Shown piece after piece: positions 52,105 through 59,397 of a stretch of 64,000 bases of DNA. The notes beneath the pieces were generated by a model that did no database searches, was not told the origin of the DNA, and saw only the letters and a list, made by a program, of their open reading frames with translations. Origin of the DNA: Brevundimonas sp. (GTDB taxonomy: Bacteria > Pseudomonadota > Alphaproteobacteria > Caulobacterales > Caulobacteraceae); contig NZ_JAUXQZ010000002.1 of the NCBI RefSeq assembly GCF_030682035.1, forward strand, positions 62,001 to 126,000, in the 5' to 3' direction. The position numbers and the translations under genes are program-made. Every line of letters begins with the position of its first letter. The first letter of the stretch is position 1.

Positions 52105-53280
52105 TCAACCGTCGCTTGCGTCGGCTACAACGACGGAGTGAGCCGCCACCGTCTCCCACACCCCTACCCCCACCAGCACCGCCGTCGCCGCCATGGCCAG
52201 CCCCAGCGGGGTCAGCAGGGGCACGGCGAAAATCAGCGCGGCCAACGCCGCGATCCCGCCGAGCCGGGACGGTGACCACCGGCCGAAGGCCGCCAGCTTG
52301 AAGACCTGGGCGCCGATCAGGAACAGCATGGGGCCGCCGAGCACGATGGCGGCGGTGGCGAAGTCGATGTGGCCGCCCGGGTGGCTGAGGGACATCTCGT
52401 CGCCGACGGCGGTGAGGACGATGCCCGCGACGACGAGGACCGGGGTGTAGGTGTAGGCGCGGCGGGCGACCCGGCCCGTGTCGCTGGAATTGGCGATCAC
52501 GTCTGAGGCGGCGTCATGGGCCTTGCTGAACCAGATCCACCACATGGCCAGGGTGCCGACGAAGGCGGTGGCGAAGGCTGCCACGACCGACGGCGTCCAT
52601 TCGAGCCCGGCGAAGGTCGCGCCGGTGACGAGGATGGACTCGCCCAGGCAGATGATGATGAACAGGCCGACCCGTTCCGCCATGTGGCCGCCCTCGACCG
52701 ACCAGTCCGTAGTATGGGAGCGGCCCAGACCGGGCACCCAGAAATAGAGCGCGGGCGCGGCGAACTCGCCGACGACGGCGATCAGCCACAGGGTCAGCCG
52801 TGTCTGGCCGTCCATCAGGCCGCCGGCGATCCACAGCACCGCACCGGCGACGGCCCAGACGCAGATGCGCTGGAAATTGCGACGCAGAATCTCGTCCCGC
52901 CGCACAGCCCAGAGGGTGAAGAGGCCGCGGCCGACCTGGATGGTGACGAAGGCGCAGGCGAAGACCAGCCCCTTGTCCCCGAACGCCTCGGGCAGGGAGG
53001 TCGACATCACCAGACCGGCGCCCATCAGCAGGAAGAGCATGAGACGGACCAGCGGTCGCTCGGGGTCCAGCCAGTTGGTGATCCAGCTGGTGTCGATCCA
53101 GGCCCACCACAGGGCGCCTAGCAGGATGGTCGCCTGCAACACGCCTGCCCACGTCAGATGCTCCAGCAGCGCATGCGAGAGCTGGGTTATGGCGAAGACA
53201 AAGACGAGGTCGAAGAACAGCTCGACGAAGCCGACGCGCGCGTGACCGCCGTCCCTGCGCCTGAGCAGATCGCCCGCCAT
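52105..53280 (-). CDS. Low temperature requirement A (LtrA) family membrane protein
   Basis: A 391-residue integral membrane protein with about eleven segments. LtrA signatures are GFVELFFDLVFVFAITQLSH, WWAWIDTSWITNWLDP, HMAERVGLFIIICLGESIL and WWIWFSKAHD. The family name derives from Listeria growth at low temperature; the biochemical role is unknown. The ATG at 53280 begins the conserved region. Confidence 0.9.
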   Translation of the reverse strand: MAGDLLRRRDGGHARVGFVELFFDLVFVFAITQLSHALLEHLTWAGVLQATILLGALWWAWIDTSWITNWLDPERPLVRLMLFLLMGAGLVMSTSLPEAFGDKGLVFACAFVTIQVGRGLFTLWAVRRDEILRRNFQRICVWAVAGAVLWIAGGLMDGQTRLTLWLIAVVGEFAAPALYFWVPGLGRSHTTDWSVEGGHMAERVGLFIIICLGESILVTGATFAGLEWTPSVVAAFATAFVGTLAMWWIWFSKAHDAASDVIANSSDTGRVARRAYTYTPVLVVAGIVLTAVGDEMSLSHPGGHIDFATAAIVLGGPMLFLIGAQVFKLAAFGRWSPSRLGGIAALAALIFAVPLLTPLGLAMAATAVLVGVGVWETVAAHSVVVADASDG

Positions 53281-53344
53281 CGATACCAACCCTTCGTTAA
53301 GCCTGAGGGCCGACCCTGCCTCCGTGCATGAGTCCCGTCCAGAG

Positions 53345-54676
53345 ATGGTCCAGACCGACCCCGCCCCCAGTCTGTGGGAGCGGGCGATCTGCGGCGTGAT
53401 CATCGCCATGCTGACCGGGGCCCTGATCGGGCCGGTGTTCGCGCCCCTGCAGGAGGAGACGCCGGTCCTGCGTCTGGTCTGGCTGCCGGCCTATGCGGCC
53501 ATCGCGGGGTTGCTGATCTTTCGCATCGACCGGCTGTGGCGAGCGTGGCCGGCGATGATCGCCATCGCCGCCCTCGTCGGCCTGGCCTTCGCCTCGCGCT
53601 ACTGGTCGATCGATTTCGTCACCACCATGCGCCGGGTGATCGCCCTGGCCATCAGTTCCGCGTTCGCCCTCTACCTCGGGGCAGTGTTCCGGGGGCCGCA
53701 TCTGCCTCGGCTGCTGATGCATACGGCGCTGTTCATGGCCATCGGCAGTCTCGTCATGGTCTTCGCCTTCCCTGCCATCGGCGTACACCAGTTCGACAAC
53801 GCCGGCCTGTGGCGCGGCCTCTGGTACGAGAAGAACCAGATGGGGGCGGTGATGGTGATCGGCGCGACCGCCGCCGCCGCCTGCCTCGCGTCCCCCGACC
53901 CGCGCCGGTTGCTGCCCGCAGTGGCGCTTGTCCTGTCCAGCGGCCTGGTGCTGGCGACCCAGTCCAAGACCTCGCTGCTTTGTCTGGTGGTCGGCCTGGG
54001 GATGATCGGCGGCCTCTGGACGCTGAGGCGCGGCGGCGCGGCTTTCTCGGTCGTCGCGGTCTGGAGCGTCGTGGTGCTGGCGGGTCTGGGGGTCTGGGGC
54101 TGGGAGACCCATTCGGTGGCGGTGCTGGAGGCGCTGGGCAAGGATCCGTCGCTGACCGGCCGCACCGAGATATGGGACAGTCTGATGCGCAAGGTCGCGG
54201 ACCGGCCGTGGACCGGCTACGGCTACGGCGCCTTCTGGGGCCGGATCGGGGAGTCCGCCCCCGCCGACTGGGTGCGCAAGGAGACCGGCTGGATCGTGCC
54301 CTCGGCGCACAACGGCTGGATCGATCTGCTGGTCCAGCTGGGCTGGCCGGGCGCGGTGCTGGTCGGGGCGCTGGTGGCCGCAACGACGCTGATCGCCGTG
54401 CTGCGATGCATGGGGTCGGGCATGCGAGAAGGCTGGTGGGCGTTGGGCTTTCTGGCCGCCTTCTTCGTGCTGAGCCTGTCCGAGAGCATACTGATGGCGC
54501 ACCAGGGCCTGCCCTGGGTGCTATTCATAGCGGTGATGACGCGGGCAATGCTGCCGTCGCCTTCAGCCGCCCCCGCCCCGCTTGTGGAGAAGCGCCGCCG
54601 GGCCTACCAGACCGGTCCCCGAATCGTCTCACAGTATCCCTATGGGTCCCAACGCCGCGCCTTCCCTGTTCGATGA
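53345..54676 (+). CDS. O-antigen ligase/polymerase (WaaL/Wzy)-like membrane protein
   Basis: A ~443-residue membrane protein with about eleven helices, of the O-antigen ligase family. A large periplasmic loop near the C-terminal third has TGRTEIWDSLMRKVADRPW, TGYGYGAFWG and SAHNGWIDLLVQLGWPGA, the RxxxW and H-x-G-W type signature. It likely joins or polymerises surface polysaccharide. The start is uncertain (ATG at 53345 or a GTG at 53324). The C-terminus overlaps the parE start by 35 bases. Confidence 0.85.
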   Translation: MVQTDPAPSLWERAICGVIIAMLTGALIGPVFAPLQEETPVLRLVWLPAYAAIAGLLIFRIDRLWRAWPAMIAIAALVGLAFASRYWSIDFVTTMRRVIALAISSAFALYLGAVFRGPHLPRLLMHTALFMAIGSLVMVFAFPAIGVHQFDNAGLWRGLWYEKNQMGAVMVIGATAAAACLASPDPRRLLPAVALVLSSGLVLATQSKTSLLCLVVGLGMIGGLWTLRRGGAAFSVVAVWSVVVLAGLGVWGWETHSVAVLEALGKDPSLTGRTEIWDSLMRKVADRPWTGYGYGAFWGRIGESAPADWVRKETGWIVPSAHNGWIDLLVQLGWPGAVLVGALVAATTLIAVLRCMGSGMREGWWALGFLAAFFVLSLSESILMAHQGLPWVLFIAVMTRAMLPSPSAAPAPLVEKRRRAYQTGPRIVSQYPYGSQRRAFPVR

Positions 54677-56759
54677 CCTGCCCGAGCCGCAAGGCCCGGC
54701 GCCGACGCCTGCATCGCCCGCAACAGACGCGCCCGCGCCCGATCCGGCGCTGACTCCGCAGGCCGCCGCGCCCCGACCGCAGCCTGAACCCGTCCGCACC
54801 GCCCCTGCCCCGTCCGCGCCGCCGTTGGCCGGGAACTATTCCGCTTCGTCGATCGAGGTGCTGGAAGGCCTTGAGCCGGTCCGCAAACGCCCCGGCATGT
54901 ATATCGGCGGCACCGACGAGCGGGCGCTGCACCACCTGTTCGCCGAGGTGCTGGACAACGCCATGGATGAGGCTGTGGCCCGCCATGCGAAACTGATCAC
55001 CGTCGATCTCGACGCCGAGGGCTGGTTGTCGGTCAAGGACGATGGGCGCGGCATCCCGGTCGATCCCCACCCCAAACATCCGGGCAAGTCCGCGCTGGAA
55101 GTGGTCATGACCGTCCTCCATTCGGGCGGGAAGTTTTCCGGGAAAGCCTATGAAACCTCAGGGGGTTTGCACGGCGTTGGGGTCTCGGTCGTCAATGCGC
55201 TGAGCGAGCGGCTGGACGTCACGGTCTGGCGCGACGGGCATGAGTGGAAACAGTCGTTCAGCCGCGGCCTGCCGCTGGGATCGATCGTTCAGGGACCGGT
55301 GTCGAAGAAGAAGGGCACGCTGATCCGGTTCCGGCCGGACGAGGAAATCTTCGGCGTCGGCGCGGCCTTCAAGCCCGCGCGATTGTTCCGCATGGCGCGG
55401 TCCAAGGCCTATCTGTTCCGGGGTGTGGAAATCCGCTGGGCCTGTGCGTCCGAACGAATCACCGACCACACGGCGACCGAGGCGGTGTTCCACTTCCCCA
55501 ACGGCCTGGCCGACGCCCTGTCCGAACGGATCGGCGATATCGAGACCGTGACCCCGGCCTTCGCCGGCCGGGTCGAGCGCAAGGGCGAGGCGGGCGCGGT
55601 GGAATGGGCCGTGACCTGGAGCCCGATCGGCTTCGGCGAGGCCGACGGCTTCGTATCCTCCTATTGCAACACGGTTTCGACCCCGGACGGCGGCACGCAT
55701 GAGGCGGGTTTCCGCGCGGCCCTGGTTCGGGGGCTGAAATCCTATGGCGAACTGACCAACGAGAAGCGGGCGGGCCTGATCACGGCCGAGGACGTCATCG
55801 CCAACGCCGGAGCGCTGATCAGCGTCTTTGTGCGCAATCCGGAGTTCCAGGGCCAGACCAAGGACCGGCTGTCGTCGCCGGACGCCCAGCGGCTGGTCGA
55901 ACAGTTGATGCGCGATCCGCTGGATCACTGGCTGACCGAGAGCCCCAAACAGGCCAACACCCTGCTGGGATTCGTCATCGAGCGGGCCGAGGACCGGCTG
56001 AAGCGGCGCAAGGACAAGGAGGTCCAGCGGGCCCAGGCCACGCGCAAGCTGCGCCTGCCCGGCAAGCTGTCGGACTGTTCCCGCCAGTCGGCCAACGGCA
56101 CGGAACTGTTCATCGTCGAGGGTGACTCGGCCGGCGGCTCGGCCAAACAGGCGCGCGACCGCACTACCCAGGCCATCCTGCCCCTGCGCGGCAAGATCCT
56201 GAACGTCGCCTCGGCCACGGCGGACAAGCTTCGCGCCAATATCGAACTGTCCGACCTGGCCCTGGCCTTGGGCGTCCAGCCGGGCAGCCGGTTCAATATC
56301 GACGACCTGCGCTACGAGCGCATCGTCATCATGACCGACGCCGACGTGGACGGGGCCCATATCGCGGCGCTGCTGATCACCTTCTTCTACCGCTCCATGC
56401 CCGAGACGATCCGGCAGGGTCGCCTGTTCATGGCCTTGCCCCCGCTCTACCGGATCAGCGCCGGTCCCTTGTCCGAATACGCCCGCGACGACGCCCACCG
56501 CGACGAGCTGCTGGCCACGGTGTTCAAGGGCAAGAAGGTCGAGATCGGCCGGTTCAAGGGCCTTGGCGAGATGATGGCCTCCCAGCTCAAGGAGACCACC
56601 ATGGACCCGAAGAAGCGCACCCTGGCGCGGGTCACGGTGCCGGCGTCGGAAGACGAGATCGAGGACCTGGTCGAACGGCTGATGGGCAAGAAGGCCGAGG
56701 CCCGTTTCCAGTTCATCCAGGACAACGCCCAGTTCGCGGTGGCCGATCTTGACGTGTAG
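54642..56759 (+). CDS. parE: DNA topoisomerase IV subunit B
   Basis: A 705-residue ATPase subunit of topoisomerase IV. GHKL motifs are VLDNAMDEA, DDGRGIPVD and GGLHGVGVSVVNAL; the TOPRIM motifs are EGDSAGGSAKQARD and DADVDGAHIAALL. The length is that of ParE, without the long GyrB insert. The first ~75 residues are a Pro/Ala-rich extension before YSASSIEVLEGLEPVRKRPG. It overlaps the upstream gene in another frame. parC is 40 kb to the left. Confidence 0.93.
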   Translation: MGPNAAPSLFDDLPEPQGPAPTPASPATDAPAPDPALTPQAAAPRPQPEPVRTAPAPSAPPLAGNYSASSIEVLEGLEPVRKRPGMYIGGTDERALHHLFAEVLDNAMDEAVARHAKLITVDLDAEGWLSVKDDGRGIPVDPHPKHPGKSALEVVMTVLHSGGKFSGKAYETSGGLHGVGVSVVNALSERLDVTVWRDGHEWKQSFSRGLPLGSIVQGPVSKKKGTLIRFRPDEEIFGVGAAFKPARLFRMARSKAYLFRGVEIRWACASERITDHTATEAVFHFPNGLADALSERIGDIETVTPAFAGRVERKGEAGAVEWAVTWSPIGFGEADGFVSSYCNTVSTPDGGTHEAGFRAALVRGLKSYGELTNEKRAGLITAEDVIANAGALISVFVRNPEFQGQTKDRLSSPDAQRLVEQLMRDPLDHWLTESPKQANTLLGFVIERAEDRLKRRKDKEVQRAQATRKLRLPGKLSDCSRQSANGTELFIVEGDSAGGSAKQARDRTTQAILPLRGKILNVASATADKLRANIELSDLALALGVQPGSRFNIDDLRYERIVIMTDADVDGAHIAALLITFFYRSMPETIRQGRLFMALPPLYRISAGPLSEYARDDAHRDELLATVFKGKKVEIGRFKGLGEMMASQLKETTMDPKKRTLARVTVPASEDEIEDLVERLMGKKAEARFQFIQDNAQFAVADLDV

Positions 56760-56767
56760 AATGCCTC

Positions 56768-56938
56768 ATGGCTGAGGATACGGGCGAGCGCGAAGCGCCG
56801 ACGGAGGACGATCCGGTCGCGGTGTTCCATGAGTGGGCGAGCGAGGCCGACCAGCGCGCTTGGGGCGAGCTTACAGCAAGCAGGGCCCTTCGTCGCCCAG
56901 TCACTCGCAGTTCGCAGGCTCCCCGTAGCGGTCGATGA
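56768..56938 (+). pseudogene. Probable truncated antitoxin-like remnant
   Basis: A 56-codon frame starts nine bases after parE. Its first part, VAVFHEWASEADQRAWGEL, resembles the acidic C-terminal region of small antitoxins found upstream of PemK/MazF-type toxins in alphaproteobacteria. After about residue 36 the sequence becomes Arg/Ser-rich and lies antisense to the phosphatase gene, so the original 3' end and any toxin seem lost. The match is from memory of the motif, so confidence is low. Confidence 0.35.
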
Positions 56939-57434
56939 CGGCGGTCGTGTGATCGCCATTGAGAACGAGCACAGTCATCCGGTCGTACTCGCAGTCCGGC
57001 ATGTCGGCGGCATCCCGGTAGCCGAGGGCGCGGGCGATCAGGGGCACGGTGTTGCTGTGGCCGACGATGAGGATGATGGCGTCCGGAGATTGCTCGCGGA
57101 CCAGGCCGGCGATCATCTGGACATGTTCCGGGACCGTCCGGCCCTCGAAGGGCGTAATGACCAAGTCCGGGCGGCGGCCGTTGGCGCGGACGTAGAGAAG
57201 AGGCTGAGCCGTCAGTCCCGTTCTCTGCGGCGGGGTGCGCATGATCATGGTCGGCGGCCGATCCGCCAGCAGGGCCGCAAGCGCCTCCGCCCTCGCCTGC
57301 CCCGCCTCGGAAAGCGCCGGATCGGCGCTGGCGTCGGCCTTTTCCGCATGGCGGACCAGGACGACGGTCTGGGCCATGGCCGAGCCGGCGGTCAGGATCG
57401 ACAGCAGGCTCGTGAGCAGGAGGCGTTTCGTGAT
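56901..57434 (-). CDS. Exported histidine phosphatase family protein, start codon unclear
   Basis: A ~177-residue phosphoglycerate-mutase-like protein. The catalytic motif is LVRHAEKADASADPALSEAG and the second His is in GHSNTVP. A signal peptide (TKRLLLTSLLSILTAGSAMA) is present, but no ATG, GTG or TTG precedes it in frame at a sensible place. An ATC (57432-57434) sits six bases after GGGGG and could be a rare start; the alternative ATG at 57377 would remove the signal peptide. Phosphatase substrate unknown. Confidence 0.72.
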   Translation of the reverse strand: MTKRLLLTSLLSILTAGSAMAQTVVLVRHAEKADASADPALSEAGQARAEALAALLADRPPTMIMRTPPQRTGLTAQPLLYVRANGRRPDLVITPFEGRTVPEHVQMIAGLVREQSPDAIILIVGHSNTVPLIARALGYRDAADMPDCEYDRMTVLVLNGDHTTAVIDRYGEPANCE

Positions 57435-57486
57435 CTCAAACCCCCGTTTTGGGCAGACAAGCGAGCGGCGCGGCGGCTGTCGAGCG

Positions 57487-58836
57487 TCAGTGCGTCTTGA
57501 CCTCGCCCGGCCGGGCGAAGGCGGGCTCGCCGCTGACCTCGGCGTAGACAGAGCTGAGATCCTCGAAAACCCGGTTCCAGGCGAAGCGCTCGACCGTGCG
57601 AGCGCGCGCGGCGACACCCAAGGCCTCGATGTCGCGAGCGAACAGGGCCTCGATGGCCGCCGCATAGTGGCGGGGGTCGGCGCTCTTCGCCAATTGCCCC
57701 ACGGTGTCGTCGACTGTCTCCTTCACCCCCCCGGCGTTCACCCCGACGACCGGGCGGCCGCAAGCCATGGCCTCCAGCACGATCAGGCCGAACGGCTCCT
57801 TGTCATTGGCGTGGACGAAGGCGTCGCAGCTGGCGATGATTTTCGCGACGGCCTTGGGGTTGGCCTCGTACGGCAGGGAGATGACCCGTTCCTCGGCCGG
57901 CATTCCCTGTCCGGCCCCGACGAGCACCAGATGGTAGGGATCGCCGAGGGCCTGAACGGCCTGGATCAGGACGTCGATGTTCTTTTCCCGGGCCGGACGG
58001 CCGGCGAAGCAGAGCAGCCGGGCCGAAGCGGGCAGGCCCAGCTTCTTTAGCAGCCAGTCGCGGTCGCCACGATCAGGGCGGAAGGTGTCGATCTCGACCC
58101 CCAGCGGCCGGATGACGATGTTTCCGACCCCGGCCTCTTCCAGCCGGCGGGCGATGTAGCGGCTGGGCGAGATGACCCGGTCGAACTGGCCGAACAGACG
58201 GGCCCAGCGCTTCTCGACCGGCTTCTTGGCCCATTCACCGAAATGCAGGGCGGCGAGGCCGGCGGGGTCGGAGTGACAGAAGCCGACGACCGGGCAGCCG
58301 GCGCGCTGGCCGGCCTCGAGGGCCCCCTGCCCCGGCGTGTAGGGATCACCGGCCTCGATGATCGCCGGATTGAGCGAGGCGACCCAAGCCGCCCAGCGGC
58401 TGACCGAGGTCGGCCAGCGGTAGCCGTCGCCGAACGGCAGCTTGGTCGCGTGCAACTGGACGATGCCGTCGTCGCCGGCCTTGTGGTGGGCGCCGGGCAC
58501 GACCAACGAATGGGCGACATCAGGACGCTCGGCCTCCAGCCAGGCCTTCTTGGACAGGAGGTAGCGTTTCACCCCGCCCGAACGCGGCGCATAGAGCATG
58601 GTGGTGTCGATCAGCCGGGGCCGACCGTCGTCGCCGGCGGCCTTGGTCGCGGCCAGGGTCTCGGAGACCTCCTCATCCCAGCCGGGGAACAGGCGCAGCT
58701 CGCCTTCCTGAACCTCGAGCCCGGCGAGGCTCATGAGCTCCCGCTCGGTGGCGCTGATACTGGACGCGCCGACGCGCCGGACCCGTCTCTGGATGCGACG
58801 GGCCTTGCGGACCCTGGACATATGCGACTTCACCAT
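57487..58836 (-). CDS. GT4-type glycosyltransferase
   Basis: A 449-residue GT-B fold glycosyltransferase of family 4. The acceptor half includes YAPRSGGVKRYLLSKKAWL and GFCHSDPAGLAALHFGEW. The donor half has LLCFAGRPAREKNIDVLIQA, then EPFGLIVLEAMACGRPVVG, the E-x7-E signature, and a GGVKE motif. Likely substrates are nucleotide sugars for surface glycans or glycolipids. The ATG begins after an unsupported long upstream extension; no strong SD is visible. Confidence 0.88.
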   Translation of the reverse strand: MVKSHMSRVRKARRIQRRVRRVGASSISATERELMSLAGLEVQEGELRLFPGWDEEVSETLAATKAAGDDGRPRLIDTTMLYAPRSGGVKRYLLSKKAWLEAERPDVAHSLVVPGAHHKAGDDGIVQLHATKLPFGDGYRWPTSVSRWAAWVASLNPAIIEAGDPYTPGQGALEAGQRAGCPVVGFCHSDPAGLAALHFGEWAKKPVEKRWARLFGQFDRVISPSRYIARRLEEAGVGNIVIRPLGVEIDTFRPDRGDRDWLLKKLGLPASARLLCFAGRPAREKNIDVLIQAVQALGDPYHLVLVGAGQGMPAEERVISLPYEANPKAVAKIIASCDAFVHANDKEPFGLIVLEAMACGRPVVGVNAGGVKETVDDTVGQLAKSADPRHYAAAIEALFARDIEALGVAARARTVERFAWNRVFEDLSSVYAEVSGEPAFARPGEVKTH

Positions 58837-58867
58837 GCGCGGCCCGTAACGCCGACGACGGCGAAGC

Positions 58868-59050
58868 TCAAGCGCTGTCCGTCGGCGGAGTGTCTTGCGA
58901 GGGCGAAATCCCGCGTCGGGCGAGGGCTTCGCGCAGCAGACATTCGACCTGGGCATTGACCGAGCGCAGCTCGGCGGCGGCCAATCGCTCGACCGCCGCC
59001 ATCACCCCGGACGAAGCGCGCATCAGGAAGGGCTTTCTGAGCCTGGCCAT
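58868..59050 (-). CDS. Arc-like ribbon-helix-helix regulator
   Basis: A 60-residue predicted ribbon-helix-helix protein. It shows RKPFLMRASSGVMAAVERLA, then LRSVNAQVECLLREALARRG, the Arc/MetJ-type pattern. In related bacteria such an Arc-like gene follows an SPFH (stomatin-like) gene; here a 47-codon remnant of that gene precedes it by three bases. It may still be expressed from the same promoter. Confidence 0.8.
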   Translation of the reverse strand: MARLRKPFLMRASSGVMAAVERLAAAELRSVNAQVECLLREALARRGISPSQDTPPTDSA

Positions 59051-59053
59051 GCC

Positions 59054-59197
59054 TCAGCCGTACAGGGCGCCGGTGTTGATCACGGGCCGGGCTTGACGAT
59101 CAGCGCACAGAACCCCCAGCAGTCTGATCAGCAGGATCAGGATGCCGTTCGCTGTGCTGGCGGGGCGTTCCGTGGATCGTGAGTGTTCGTGCGCCAT
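59054..59197 (-). pseudogene. SPFH-family gene reduced to its two ends by an internal deletion
   Basis: The 47-residue frame has an N-terminal hydrophilic piece (MAHEHSRSTERPASTANGIL) running straight into LLGVLCADRQARPVINTGALY. The latter resembles the extreme C-terminus of SPFH/stomatin-like proteins that normally precede this Arc-like gene (LCGD...QPVVNTG...Y as I recall it). The whole SPFH domain, normally ~250 residues, is missing. The start has GGGAGGG upstream, so a peptide may still be made. Confidence 0.6.
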
Positions 59198-59220
59198 CGT
59201 TCCCTCCCAAAATCGATATG

Positions 59221-59253
59221 ATAATGATATCATTTTGATCGCGATATTGACAA
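59221..59253 (-). promoter_or_regulatory. AT-rich promoter with Fur-box-like palindrome
   Basis: On the minus strand, TTGTCA (59248-59253), 18 bases and TATCAT (59224-59229) form a promoter for the SPFH remnant and Arc-like gene. The -10 lies in AATGATATCATT (59223-59234), a perfect 12-bp palindrome within a stretch resembling a Fur box (GATAATGATATCATTTTGATC). It stands out from the GC-rich surroundings. Regulator identity is inferred. Confidence 0.5.
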
Positions 59254-59264
59254 TAGCCGCGCTT

Positions 59265-59293
59265 GCCGAACGCGTCCCGCCCGCGCGTTCGGC
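59265..59293. repeat. 10-bp inverted repeat upstream of the autotransporter
   Basis: GCCGAACGCG and CGCGTTCGGC flank a 9-base spacer about 105 bases before the autotransporter ATG. It could be an operator or a leader hairpin. The rest of the 200-base intergenic region shows no further gene. Confidence 0.4.
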
Positions 59294-59397
59294 CTTGCAT
59301 TCGCCTCAAATTCGAGAAACTTGAGGCAGGCTGATACGGTCCCTGTTAGAGGATCGGCGGCGTCTCTGCGTGTGTCGTCCACAGGGGTTTCTACCGA

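Noticed and set aside
55158..56498. 446-codon frame antisense to parE
   Set aside because: Shadow of parE, with Arg/Gly/Gln-rich meaningless translation.
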